Of a DNA stretch of 64,000 nucleotides, positions 35,601 through 43,282 are shown piece by piece. Origin of the DNA: Mitsuaria chitosanitabida ATCC BAA-476 = NBRC 102408 (GTDB taxonomy: Bacteria; Pseudomonadota; Gammaproteobacteria; Burkholderiales; Burkholderiaceae_C); the NCBI RefSeq assembly GCF_001598255.1, contig NZ_BCYP01000024.1, forward strand, positions 124,001 through 188,000. The letters run 5' to 3'. The position numbers were made by a program, and so were the translations under genes. Under the pieces are notes generated by a model. The model saw only the letters and a list, made by a program, of their open reading frames with translations. It was not told the origin of the DNA and searched no databases. How positions within the stretch are numbered: position 1 is the first letter of the stretch; every line of letters starts with the position of its first letter.

Positions 35601-35835
35601 TGGTGATGCCGGCGATGGTGGAGAACTGCTTCTCGAGCGGCAGCGCCACCGACGAGGCCATGGTCTCGGGGCTGGCGCCCGGCAGCACGGCCTGGACGTT
35701 GATGACCGGGGTGTTGAAGCTGGGCAGCGCGGCGACCGGGATGCGGCTCCAGGCCGCCAGGCCGGCGACGACCAGCGCGATGTTCAGCAGCACGGTCATG
35801 ACCGGCCGCCGGATGAAGAGTTCGGTGAGATTCAT
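32695..35835 (-). CDS. RND multidrug efflux permease (HAE1 / MdtB-MdtC-like)
   Basis: 1046 residues, full length for an inner-membrane RND pump with twelve helices and two large periplasmic loops. The N-terminus MNLTELFIRRPVMTVLLNIALVV, split at helix 1, the PGASPETMASSVALPLE loop, the proton-relay pair VGLVVDDAIVMLENI in helix 4 and the second-half LMLVGIVKKNAIMMIDF helix are diagnostic. A run of seven glycines (VGGGGGGGNVN) in the second periplasmic part is unusual. It exports drugs or bile-salt-like compounds using the proton gradient. The adaptor gene is 45 bases upstream. No outer-membrane factor is encoded in the window, so a TolC-like protein elsewhere is needed. Confidence 0.95.
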   Translation of the reverse strand: MNLTELFIRRPVMTVLLNIALVVAGLAAWSRIPVAALPSFNTPVINVQAVLPGASPETMASSVALPLEKQFSTIAGITTISSTNTLGNSSLTLEFDPSRDIDAAAVDVQAALFRSLRALPVEMTTPPSYRKVNPADAPVLLVALTSPSINLSDLNDYAENLITPSLSTIDGVAQVSIYGQKRFAVRIKARNELLQQRNITLDELQAAVKGANANTPVGTLDGTRQTLTIQANKQLRDANAFGGIVVATRNGAPVFLRDVADVEDSYETVKSFSNFNGERSIVLAVQRQPDANTVKVVDSVKAMLPRFAAQLPASVQMSTLNDRSVSIRESLHDVYFTLALTVALVVMVIFLFLRRMVATLIPTLSLPISLIGAVTLLFALGYSLDNISLLGITLAVGLVVDDAIVMLENIYRHVEDGMAPFDAAIRGAREMAFTIMSISISLVAVLIPIFFMPGVIGLLFHEFAVVVSLAIMVSAGVSLTLVPMLCSRFLSSHHDVRENALGRTFEAGFGWVLGKYTGSLDWALRHRWVIGLVAIASFVASAWLWVAIPKGFFPEEDIGQIQASTEASEDISFAAMTVLQERVAEIVKNDPSVASVAAAVGGGGGGGNVNTGRLFINLKPRAERVPMPQVLEQLRKRLRAVPGIAVYLRPVQNLQLGGRQSKSRYQFTLQSVSAGELNTWAEKLQAKLRNDPVFRDVTSDSQLRGLQANLVIDRERATLLGVQMQDLRNALYSAFGERQVSSIYAESNTYQVIMEAVDGDRLSEDAFDKIYLRGKNSTLVPLTAFATVKRELGPTAVNHQGQLQAVTLSFNLAPDAPLGVATGKIDQFTKEIALPPSIITSYGGDAAVFKDSQGGQVLLIVLAIAVIYVLLGVLYESYIHPLTILAGLPSAAVGALLTLQLAGMELTIIATIGILMLVGIVKKNAIMMIDFALDAQRNGGMAPAEAIREACILRFRPIMMTTLAALMGALPIALGLGAGAELRQPLGLAVVGGLILSQAVTLYITPVIYLALDRFSGKGPDTREVAHTRLTEHPVAGAQPTPGHAD

Positions 35836-35880
35836 GTCAGCGTCCGCGGCGAGGGCAGGGGCGAGGCCGGAGGGCCGGGA

Positions 35881-37206
35881 TCAGGGCGCGGCCACGCCGA
35901 CGGCGTTGCCGCCGCCTTGGCCCGCTGGACCTGCTTCGGCGGCCGACGCGGCCGCCAGCTTCGCGGCGGCGGCGGGATTCACCGCGGCCGGCTGGGTGCG
36001 CACGGGGCTGCCCGGGCGCAGGTTCTGCTTGCCGTCCAGGACGACCTGGGCGCCCTCGTCGACGCCGTCCACCACGGCCATCTCGCCGAAGGTGTAGCGG
36101 ACCTTGACCGGCTTGATCAGCGCGGTCTTGTCGGGACCGACGACATAGACCTGCCGGTCGCTGCCGCGCAGGATGATCGCGGCCTGCGGGATCACGATGG
36201 CGCCGGCCATGCTGCGCAGCGTCATGCGCACGCGCAGGTACTGACCGGGCCAGAGCTTCTGCGCCTCGTTCTGGAACTCGGCCTTGAGCTTGATGGTGCC
36301 GGTGGTCGCGTCGACCAGGTTGTCCACGAAGATCAGCTTGCCGCGGGCGACGGACTCGACCGCCTTGCCGCCCTTGACGTCCTTGCGCGAGGGGCCGCCC
36401 TCGATGGTGGGCAGCACGACCTGCACGTCCAGCGGCGTGGCCTTGGCGCCGTCGGTGCCGGGGCGCATCGCGTCGAGCACCGGGGCCAGCTCGGTCTCCG
36501 GCAGGCTGAAGGCGATGGCGATCGGGTCGATCTGGACGATGTTGACCAGCGGCGTGGCGGTGGCGCTGGCCTGCACCAGGCTGCCCGGCCAGACGTTGAC
36601 CGCGCCGGCGCGGCCGGCGAAGGGCGCGCGGATCTCGTTGTAGCTCAGCGCCACCTCGGCCGACTGCACGGCGGCGGCGTCGGCGTCGATCAGGCTGCGG
36701 CCGGACTGGAGGTTGGCCAGCGCGGTGTCCACGGCGCTCTGCGCGACGAAGTTCTGCGCCAGCAACTCCTTGGCGCGGTCGTACTGGCGCTGCAAGTCGG
36801 AGAGATTGGCCTTGTCGCGGGCGAGCTGGGCGCGCGCCTTGTCGAGGTTGGCGCGATCGGCGCGCTCGTCGAAGCGGAACAGCACTTGGCCCTTGGTGAC
36901 GGTCTGGCCGTCCTTGACCAGCACGTCGCGCACGGTGGAGGTGGTCTGGGCGCGGATGTCGACCTGGTTGATCGGGGTGACGGTGCCGGAGGCCTCGACG
37001 GTGACGGGCACGTCCTTGCGCTGCGCGGTGACCACGCCCACCAGCTGCGTGCCGCCCGGGGCCGAGGCCCCGCCCGCGCCGGCCGACGCGGCGGCGGCGT
37101 CACCGCCATGCGCGGCGGACCGCGACTTCCACCACCAGCCGCCACCGGCGATCAGCAACAAGACGATCAGGGACAGGACGACAGGCTGGCGGCGCATGCT
37201 TTTCAC
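35881..37206 (-). CDS. RND efflux periplasmic adaptor (MdtA-like)
   Basis: 441 residues (start ATG 37206 or 37197). One N-terminal membrane span (PVVLSLIVLLLIAGGGWWW) is followed by a linker, the lipoyl half (ASGTVTPINQVDIRAQTTSTV), a coiled-coil hairpin about residues 110-175 (ARAQLARDKANLSDLQRQYDRAKELL across its two arms), the second lipoyl half (YNEIRAPFAGRAGAVNV) and the beta-barrel. It bridges the RND permease and an outer-membrane channel. It is the first gene of the efflux operon; an ACGAA/TTCGT palindrome lies upstream. The Ala/Pro-rich C-terminal tail is not conserved. Confidence 0.93.
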   Translation of the reverse strand: MKSMRRQPVVLSLIVLLLIAGGGWWWKSRSAAHGGDAAAASAGAGGASAPGGTQLVGVVTAQRKDVPVTVEASGTVTPINQVDIRAQTTSTVRDVLVKDGQTVTKGQVLFRFDERADRANLDKARAQLARDKANLSDLQRQYDRAKELLAQNFVAQSAVDTALANLQSGRSLIDADAAAVQSAEVALSYNEIRAPFAGRAGAVNVWPGSLVQASATATPLVNIVQIDPIAIAFSLPETELAPVLDAMRPGTDGAKATPLDVQVVLPTIEGGPSRKDVKGGKAVESVARGKLIFVDNLVDATTGTIKLKAEFQNEAQKLWPGQYLRVRMTLRSMAGAIVIPQAAIILRGSDRQVYVVGPDKTALIKPVKVRYTFGEMAVVDGVDEGAQVVLDGKQNLRPGSPVRTQPAAVNPAAAAKLAAASAAEAGPAGQGGGNAVGVAAP

Positions 37207-37268
37207 TTTTCCAACGACGGGTCGCGAAGGCGAGAGGGCGGGCCGGAAGCTTAGGTCGCGCTCCTGCG

Positions 37269-37281
37269 ACGAATGTTTCGT
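37269..37281. promoter_or_regulatory. small palindrome upstream of the efflux operon
   Basis: ACGAA-TGT-TTCGT lies 63 bases upstream of the adaptor start in an AT-richer patch of the 175-base gap between psuG and the efflux operon. It could be an operator for a repressor encoded elsewhere. Short palindromes of this size occur by chance, so this is a weak candidate. Confidence 0.25.
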
Positions 37282-37381
37282 TCAGGTTAATGCGACGTAG
37301 GGATGAGAGAAAGCTGTGCGATAGGAACGTGGACGCGCGAATGCGGGGCGGGAATACCCGCTGACGGCCACGCTCCCGCCC

Positions 37382-38344
37382 TCACCCCTCCCTGAGCGCC
37401 TTCGCCAGCGCCGCCCCCACGACGGCGTTGTGCTTCACCAGCGCGATGTTGGTGACCAGGCTGTCGCCGCCGCTCAGGTCCTTGATCCGGGCCAGCAGGT
37501 AGGGCGTGACCGCCTTGCCGCTGATGCCCTGCTCGCTCGCCTCGGCCAGCGCCTGCGCGATGTAGCCGTCGATGCGTGCCTTGGGCATCGCCTGCTCGGC
37601 CGGCACCGGGTTGCTGATGACGGCGCCGCCGCCCAGGCCCAGCGTCCACTTGGTCCGCAGGAAGCGCGCCTGATCGGCCGCGCCGTCGATGCGGAAGTCC
37701 GCCTTCAAGCCGCTGTCGCGCGTGTAGAAGGCTGCGAAGTTCTCCTGACCCACGGACAGCACGGGCACGCCGTGAGTTTCCAGGTACTCCAGCGTCAAGG
37801 CCAGGTCGAGGATGCTCTTGGCGCCGGCGCAGACCACGGCCACCGGCGTGCGGGCCAGCTCCTGCAGGTCGGCGGAGATGTCGAAGGAGGTCTCCGCGCC
37901 GCGATGCACGCCGCCGATGCCACCGGTGACGAAGACCTCGATGCCGGCCAGCTGCGCGCAGATCATGGTCGCGGCCACGGTGGTGGCGCCGACGCGGCCG
38001 GTCGACAGCGCGAAGGGCAGGTCGCGGCGGCTGAGCTTCATCGCCTCCGGCGACTGGCCCAGCAGCTCGAGCTGCTCGTCGTTCAGGCCGATGCGGATCT
38101 TCCCGTCCAGCACCGCGATGGTCGCGGGGACCGCACCGTGCGCGCGCACGATGGCCTCGACCTCGCGCGCCGTCTGCACGTTCTGCGGATAGGGCATGCC
38201 GTGGGAAATGATGGTCGATTCCAGCGCGACCAGCGGTTTGCCCTCGGCGCGCGCGGCGGCGACTTCGGGCGAGAAGTCGATCAGGTTCTGCTCGATCAGC
38301 GATTGCAGATGGGCCGAGGCGTGGATGGGGTGGAGGGTGCTCAT
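37382..38344 (-). CDS. psuG: pseudouridine-5'-phosphate glycosidase
   Basis: 320 residues. It cleaves the C-C bond of pseudouridine 5'-phosphate to uracil and ribose 5-phosphate. Strong family segments are VALESTIISHGMPYPQN, STGRVGATTVAATM, FVTGGIGGVHRG, VVCAGAKSILDL, FYTRDSGLKADFR and GKAVTPYLLARI. The substrate is supplied by the adjacent PsuK kinase, whose gene lies 88 bases upstream on the same strand. No dedicated nucleoside transporter is seen next to them. Confidence 0.95.
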   Translation of the reverse strand: MSTLHPIHASAHLQSLIEQNLIDFSPEVAAARAEGKPLVALESTIISHGMPYPQNVQTAREVEAIVRAHGAVPATIAVLDGKIRIGLNDEQLELLGQSPEAMKLSRRDLPFALSTGRVGATTVAATMICAQLAGIEVFVTGGIGGVHRGAETSFDISADLQELARTPVAVVCAGAKSILDLALTLEYLETHGVPVLSVGQENFAAFYTRDSGLKADFRIDGAADQARFLRTKWTLGLGGGAVISNPVPAEQAMPKARIDGYIAQALAEASEQGISGKAVTPYLLARIKDLSGGDSLVTNIALVKHNAVVGAALAKALREG

Positions 38345-38432
38345 GGGACTTCTCTCTCTCGGTGAATCGGTGGGGCGTGGATCTCGGGGATCTCGTGGGG
38401 CGCGCGCGGGTCGGCGGTGAACCGGTCGCGGA

Positions 38433-39551
38433 TCAGACGGGCGGGGCGAGCAGGGCGGGGCTCAGCGCCTCGCTGACGGTGGCGTCGCTCTGCAGCGTGA
38501 GCGCGGCCAGCTTCAGGCCGAGCGCGCAGGCGGCGCGCAGGTCGTCGGGATCGCGATGCAGGGCGGCGGCGATGCCGGCGGTCATCGCGTCCCCGGCGCC
38601 GGTGACCTCGCGGACGCTGCGCGGATCGAGGTCAGGCGGCGCCATCGTCGCGAACTCGTCGCCCTCGCTGAAGCGCAGGCCGCGGGCGCCGTCGCTCATG
38701 ACCAGGCGTTTCAGGCCGGCCTCCCGCAGCTGGCGCCAGGCGGCGCGCAGCGCGCTCTCGCTGCCGAGCTTGCGACCGGTGAGCGCCTGCAGCTCGCCGC
38801 GGTTGAGCACCAGCAGCTCGACGCCGCGCAGGTCCTCGCCGAGGTGGGCCATCTTGGGTTCGGAGACCGCGACCAGCAGCAGCGACTGGCCGCGCACGCG
38901 CGCCTCGGCCCGCAGCTCGTCCAGCGTCTGTCGCGAGAGGTTCAGGTCGGCGACGACCCAGCGCGCGGCCGCGCGATGCGGGGCGGTCTGACGCAGGAAC
39001 ATCGGATCGAGTCGATCGGTCAGGGCCATGTCGGCCAAGGCGATCAGCAGCTCGCCGCGCGGGTCCAGCACGGCGGTGTAGCTGCCGGTGGGCGCATCGG
39101 CGGCCTGCAGGCAGCCGGCGCAATCGACGCCCAGGGCCTGCAGCTGCGCCAGCAGCGCCTGGCCCGCCGCGTCGCGGCCGACGGCGGTGAGGAAGTGCAC
39201 CGGCAGGCCCAGGCGGGCGAGGTTCTCCGCGATGTTGCGGGCGACGCCTCCGGGGGACTCGTGCTGGCGCGCGGGATTGGAGCTGCCCATCTGGAGCTCG
39301 CCGAGGCCGCGCAGCTTGCGGTCGAGGTTGGTGCCGCCCAGGCAGACGATGGGCTGGCGCTGGGGCAGCACGTAGGCGCGGCCGAGGATGCGGCCCTCCT
39401 TCGTGAGCTGCGCCAGGTGGCCGGCGACGGCCGAGCGCGACAGGCCGAGTTGGTCGGCCAGGTCCTGTTGGCTGATGAAGGGATTGGCCTCGACCAGCGA
39501 CAGCAACTGGTGCTTGGACGACAGGTCCCGGGGTTCCTTGGGCGATGACAT
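38433..39551 (-). CDS. psuK: pseudouridine kinase with N-terminal helix-turn-helix (PfkB family)
   Basis: 372 residues. Residues about 10-65 form a winged helix-turn-helix ([40 protein letters not shown]). Residues about 70-372 are a PfkB sugar kinase with [11 protein letters not shown] at the start, [17 protein letters not shown] and the catalytic [11 protein letters not shown] (D in GAGD). It phosphorylates pseudouridine for PsuG. The fused DNA-binding domain suggests that the kinase also regulates its own operon, and AT-rich symmetrical sites lie 35-68 bases upstream of its start. ATG 39551 is preferred to the longer frame. Confidence 0.88.
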   Translation of the reverse strand: MSSPKEPRDLSSKHQLLSLVEANPFISQQDLADQLGLSRSAVAGHLAQLTKEGRILGRAYVLPQRQPIVCLGGTNLDRKLRGLGELQMGSSNPARQHESPGGVARNIAENLARLGLPVHFLTAVGRDAAGQALLAQLQALGVDCAGCLQAADAPTGSYTAVLDPRGELLIALADMALTDRLDPMFLRQTAPHRAAARWVVADLNLSRQTLDELRAEARVRGQSLLLVAVSEPKMAHLGEDLRGVELLVLNRGELQALTGRKLGSESALRAAWRQLREAGLKRLVMSDGARGLRFSEGDEFATMAPPDLDPRSVREVTGAGDAMTAGIAAALHRDPDDLRAACALGLKLAALTLQSDATVSEALSPALLAPPV

Positions 39552-39585
39552 GGCGCGGATTCTAGGGAGTCGATCTGAATCACGC

Positions 39586-39619
39586 AAACAATTGTTCATA
39601 AGACAAACAATAGTTTGTC
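39586..39619. promoter_or_regulatory. candidate operator pair upstream of psuK
   Basis: Two AT-rich symmetrical sites occur in the psuK-chemoreceptor intergenic region: AACAATTGTT (39587-39596) and GACAAAC-AATA-GTTTGTC (39602-39619). Both contain AAACAAT, repeated with a 19-base period (39586 and 39605). They begin 35 bases upstream of the psuK start, an ideal place for repression. The natural candidate to bind them is the helix-turn-helix domain fused to PsuK. The divergent chemoreceptor start is 221 bases away. Confidence 0.55.
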
Positions 39620-39840
39620 ATCGGGCGGGGGCCGGGGCCGAGGTCGGCCTTGTCCCGCATGCCCTCGGATCGGCGTGTCGCCCTGGCACAGGAATTCCCG
39701 AAGTCGTCATCCGTCAGTCAATTGATGCGATGACTCGCGCGAATAGCGAACATTGCCTACGCTTCAGTCGCCCCCCAGATCGGCCGCCACGCCGGCGGGG
39801 GCGACATCCCCAGTCAGGCGAATCACCAGGAGGACGCCCC

Positions 39841-41391
39841 ATGCGGAAGAACTTGCCCGTCACCCAGCGCCAGTACGACTTCCCTGCCGATGCCACCTTG
39901 ATGTCGACGACCGACACGAAGAGCCGGGTCACCTACGCCAACGCGGCCTTCGTCGAGGCCAGCGGCTTCCAGCCGGAGGAACTGCTGGGGCAGCCGCACA
40001 ACATCGTGCGCCATCCCGACATGCCGCCCGAGGCCTTCGGCGACCTGTGGCGCACGCTGCAGGGCGGCGAGTCCTGGACCGGGCTGGTGAAGAACCGGCG
40101 CAAGGACGGGGACCATTACTGGGTCCGCGCCAACGCCACGCCGGTGATGCGCAACGGCAAGCCGGTGGCCTACATGTCGGTCCGCACCCGGCCCTCGGCC
40201 GAGGAGATCGCCGGCGCGGAGCGCCTCTATGCGGACATGCGGGAGGGCCGGGCCGCGCATCTGCGGCTCCACAAGGGCGTGCTGCTGCGCACGGGCGTCA
40301 TGGCCTGGACGACGCTGCTCAAGACCCTGCCGGCGCGCTGGCGCATCCGACTGCCGGTGCTGGTGCTGACGGCGGCGGCCATCGCCTCGGCGCTGATGAG
40401 CGCCGCGTCGCTCACCGCGGCGGCGGGCTGGGTGGCCGGTTTCGTCGCGGTGTCGCTGCTCGCGATGTGGTTCCTGGAGGTGCAGATCGTCGGTCCGCTG
40501 GAGGCGCTCGCGCGCCAGGCATGCCGCGTGGCCAGCGGCGACACGCGGGACTCGCTGCAGCTGGACCGGGTCGACGAGATCGGCATGGCGCTGCGGTCGC
40601 TCAACCAGCTGGGCCTGATGTTCCGGTGGGTGATCGACGACGTCGCCGCGCAGGTGGTGACGGTGCAGTCCTCGAGTGGCGACATCCTCACCGGCAACAA
40701 CGAGATCAGCGCGCGGACGGAGCAGGCCTCGGCGAGCTTGCAGGAGACGGCGGCCTCGATGGAGCAGATGAGCGCCACGGTCAGGAGCAACGCCGATGCG
40801 GCGCGTCAGGCCGAGGATCTGGCCGCCGGCGCGAGCGTGGCCGCGGCCCAGGGCGGCCAGGTGGTGCGCAACGTCAACGAGACGATGGTCGGGATCACCG
40901 CGTCCAGCAAGCGGATCGGCGACATCATCGGGGTCATCGACGGGATCGCGTTCCAGACCAACATCCTGGCGCTGAACGCGGCGGTGGAAGCGGCCCGCGC
41001 GGGCGAACAGGGCCGGGGTTTCGCGGTGGTGGCGAGCGAAGTGCGCTCGCTGGCGCAGCGCAGCGCGTCGGCGGCCAAGGAGATCAAGCAGCTGATCGGG
41101 GAGAGCGTCGAGCGGGTGGAGGCCGGCGGCCGGCAGGTCGACGAAGCCGGCAGGGCGATGCAGGACATCGTGGATCAGGTGACCCGGGTGTCGGCGCTGA
41201 TCTCGACGATCGGCAATGCCACCCGCGAACAGGCGGCGGGGATCTCGCAGGTCAGCCAGGCGGTGAGCGAGCTGGATCGGACGACGCAGCAGAACGCGGC
41301 CCTGGTCCAGCGGTCGGCGGGGGCCAGCGATTCGCTGGAGAAGCAGGCCACGCAGCTGGTGCAGGCGGTGGCCGTGTTCAGGATGGGGTGA
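39841..41391 (+). CDS. PAS-containing methyl-accepting chemotaxis protein (Aer-like)
   Basis: 516 residues. The N-terminal PAS domain (about 10-115; [47 protein letters not shown]) resembles the FAD-binding redox sensor of Aer. One or two hydrophobic spans around 165-210 anchor it, then a HAMP-like part and a methylation/signalling bundle. The conserved hairpin [38 protein letters not shown], seen in pieces near 365-405, identifies an MCP. It probably senses the redox or energy state and signals to CheW/CheA; no che genes are in the window. AGGAGG precedes the start. Confidence 0.92.
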   Translation: MRKNLPVTQRQYDFPADATLMSTTDTKSRVTYANAAFVEASGFQPEELLGQPHNIVRHPDMPPEAFGDLWRTLQGGESWTGLVKNRRKDGDHYWVRANATPVMRNGKPVAYMSVRTRPSAEEIAGAERLYADMREGRAAHLRLHKGVLLRTGVMAWTTLLKTLPARWRIRLPVLVLTAAAIASALMSAASLTAAAGWVAGFVAVSLLAMWFLEVQIVGPLEALARQACRVASGDTRDSLQLDRVDEIGMALRSLNQLGLMFRWVIDDVAAQVVTVQSSSGDILTGNNEISARTEQASASLQETAASMEQMSATVRSNADAARQAEDLAAGASVAAAQGGQVVRNVNETMVGITASSKRIGDIIGVIDGIAFQTNILALNAAVEAARAGEQGRGFAVVASEVRSLAQRSASAAKEIKQLIGESVERVEAGGRQVDEAGRAMQDIVDQVTRVSALISTIGNATREQAAGISQVSQAVSELDRTTQQNAALVQRSAGASDSLEKQATQLVQAVAVFRMG

Positions 41392-41401
41392 GGCGCGTCA
41401 C

Positions 41402-41428
41402 CCCCTCTCCCGCTGCGCGGGAGAGGGG
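41402..41428. repeat. REP-like palindrome between convergent genes
   Basis: CCCCTCTCCCGC, loop TGC, GCGGGAGAGGGG: a perfect 12-bp stem followed by the GGGGTGAGGG tag. It is the same family as the cluster at 14236-14413 and lies in the 79-base gap between the convergent chemoreceptor and aldehyde dehydrogenase genes, where it could also limit readthrough. Confidence 0.75.
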
Positions 41429-41470
41429 CAGGGGTGAGGGCCGCCGATCACAGCGAGCCTCCCCCTTCCA

Positions 41471-42991
41471 TCAATAGAACCCCAACGCCTTCGGCGAGTA
41501 GCTCACCAGCAGGTTCTTCGTCTGCTGGTAGTGGTCCAGCATCATCTTGTGGGTCTCGCGGCCGATGCCCGATTCCTTGTAGCCGCCGAAGGTCGCATGC
41601 GCCGGATACGCGTGATAGCAATTGGTCCACACGCGGCCGGCCTTGATCCCCTTGCCCATGCGGAACGCCGTGTTCATGTCCCGCGACCACACGCCCGCGC
41701 CCAGCCCGTAAGGCGTGTCATTGGCGATGCGCAGCGCTTCCTCCTCCGTCTTGAAGGTCGTCACCGCCAGCACCGGCCCGAAGATCTCCTCGCGGAAGAT
41801 CCGCATGTCGTTGTGGCCCTTGAACAGCGTCGGCTGGATGTAATACCCGCCGGCCAGATCGCCACCCAGTTCCGCGCGGCCGCCGCCGATCAGGCACTGC
41901 GCGCCCTCCTGCTTGCCGATCTCCAGATAGGACAGGATCTTGTCGAGCTGCATCGACGAGGCCTGCGCGCCCATCATGGTCTCGGTGTCCAGCGGGTTGC
42001 CCTGCTTGATCGCCTTCACCCGGTCGATCGCGCGGGCGATGAACTTGTCGTAGATGGACTCGTGGATCAGCGCCCGCGACGGGCAGGTGCAGACCTCGCC
42101 CTGGTTGAACGCGAACAGCACCAGCCCTTCGATGGCCTTGTCGAAGAGCTCGTCGTCCTGCGCCGCGATGTCGGGGAAGAACACGTTGGGGCTCTTGCCG
42201 CCGAGCTCCAGCGTCGCCGGGATCAGGTTGGTCGCCGCGGCCTGCGCGATGACGCGACCCGTGGCCGTCGAGCCCGTGAACGCGACCTTGGCGATGCGCT
42301 TGCTCTGCGCCAGCGGCATGCCCGCTTCCTTGCCGTAGCCGTTGACGATGTTCAGCACGCCCGGCGGCAGCAGGTCGGCGATCAGCTCGGCCAGCACGAG
42401 GATGCTGACGGGCGTCGACTCCGCCGGCTTGAGCACCACCGCGTTGCCCGCGCCCAGTGCCGGCGCCAGCTTCCAGGCCGCCATCAGGATGGGGAAGTTC
42501 CAGGGAATGATCTGGCCGACCACGCCCAGCGGCTCATGGAAGTGGTACGCGACGGTGTGGGCGTCGATCTCGCTGAGCGCGCCTTCCTGCGCGCGCAGGC
42601 AGCCGGCGAAGTAGCGGAAGTGGTCGACGGCCAGCGGCAGGTCGGCATTGAGCGTCTCGCGCATGGGCTTGCCGTTGTCGACGGTCTCGGCGTAGGCCAG
42701 CAGTTCCAGGTTCTGCTCGATCCGGTCGGCGATGCGCAGCAGCACGTTGGCGCGCTCGCCGGCGGAGGTGGCGCCCCAGCGGTCGGCCGCGGCATGCGCG
42801 GCGTCCAGCGCCAGCTCGATGTCGGCGGCGGTCGAGCGCGCCGCCTGCGTGAACACCTGGCCGGTGATGGGCGTGATGACGTCGAAGTACTGCCCCTCGC
42901 GCGGCGCGGTCCACTGGCCGCCGATGAAGTTGTCGTAGCGCTTCTTGAACTGCAGCGGCGCGCCGGCGGCATTGGGCTTGGCGTAGATCAT
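41471..42991 (-). CDS. NAD-dependent aldehyde dehydrogenase (acetaldehyde/AldB-ExaC type)
   Basis: 506 residues, the standard length for this class. The opening [56 protein letters not shown], the glutamate in [12 protein letters not shown] and the cysteine region [12 protein letters not shown] are typical of AldB/ExaC acetaldehyde dehydrogenases. It oxidises short aldehydes to acids, for example during ethanol use. ATG 42991 follows CAGGAGAC. A near-consensus sigma-54 promoter lies 46 bases upstream, and a sigma-54 activator is divergently encoded, so the gene is probably aldehyde- or alcohol-inducible. Confidence 0.94.
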   Translation of the reverse strand: MIYAKPNAAGAPLQFKKRYDNFIGGQWTAPREGQYFDVITPITGQVFTQAARSTAADIELALDAAHAAADRWGATSAGERANVLLRIADRIEQNLELLAYAETVDNGKPMRETLNADLPLAVDHFRYFAGCLRAQEGALSEIDAHTVAYHFHEPLGVVGQIIPWNFPILMAAWKLAPALGAGNAVVLKPAESTPVSILVLAELIADLLPPGVLNIVNGYGKEAGMPLAQSKRIAKVAFTGSTATGRVIAQAAATNLIPATLELGGKSPNVFFPDIAAQDDELFDKAIEGLVLFAFNQGEVCTCPSRALIHESIYDKFIARAIDRVKAIKQGNPLDTETMMGAQASSMQLDKILSYLEIGKQEGAQCLIGGGRAELGGDLAGGYYIQPTLFKGHNDMRIFREEIFGPVLAVTTFKTEEEALRIANDTPYGLGAGVWSRDMNTAFRMGKGIKAGRVWTNCYHAYPAHATFGGYKESGIGRETHKMMLDHYQQTKNLLVSYSPKALGFY

Positions 42992-43036
42992 CGTTGTCTC
43001 CTGTCTGTCTCTGGGGTGGATGGACGCCGGTTGCAT

Positions 43037-43052
43037 TGCACGGGCCGTGCCA
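43037..43052 (-). promoter_or_regulatory. sigma-54 (-24/-12) promoter of the aldehyde dehydrogenase gene
   Basis: Read on the minus strand the sequence is TGGCACG-GCCC-GTGCA, matching the consensus TGGCACG-N4-TTGCW at all but one informative base. The invariant GG and GC dinucleotides are exactly ten bases apart. It lies 46 bases upstream of the aldehyde dehydrogenase start codon and faces it. The divergently encoded activator carries the GAFTGA loop needed to open such promoters. Confidence 0.8.
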
Positions 43053-43163
43053 GCGCCGCGCTTGCGCGGGAAGCCCCCACAAGGCGGCGCAAAGCCTCTT
43101 CCCAAGCCGCAAGAACGCCGTCAGGATCGCTCCACAGACTGGCTCGGCACCGCCGCGACGGCA

Positions 43164-43188
43164 CAGGTGTTCCGGAATGGAACACCTG
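43164..43188. promoter_or_regulatory. perfect inverted repeat, likely upstream activator site
   Basis: CAGGTGTTCC (43164-43173), five bases, GGAACACCTG (43179-43188): both 10-base arms pair perfectly. It lies about 112-150 bases upstream of the -24/-12 promoter, a typical distance for a sigma-54 enhancer-binding site, and 95 bases before the activator start, so it could also mediate autoregulation. Confidence 0.7.
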
Positions 43189-43282
43189 CGACGCGGAATC
43201 CGGCTCGAAGCGCGGGACACATCGTCGCGCGAGCGGACACAGGGCACGGGTCGAGCGAGAGAACGCCCCAGGAGACAAGGCG

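Noticed and set aside
32212..37254. 1680-codon frame antisense to the RND efflux genes
   Set aside because: The opposite strand has full-length RND permease and adaptor with all motifs; the antisense translation has no domain and an implausible composition.
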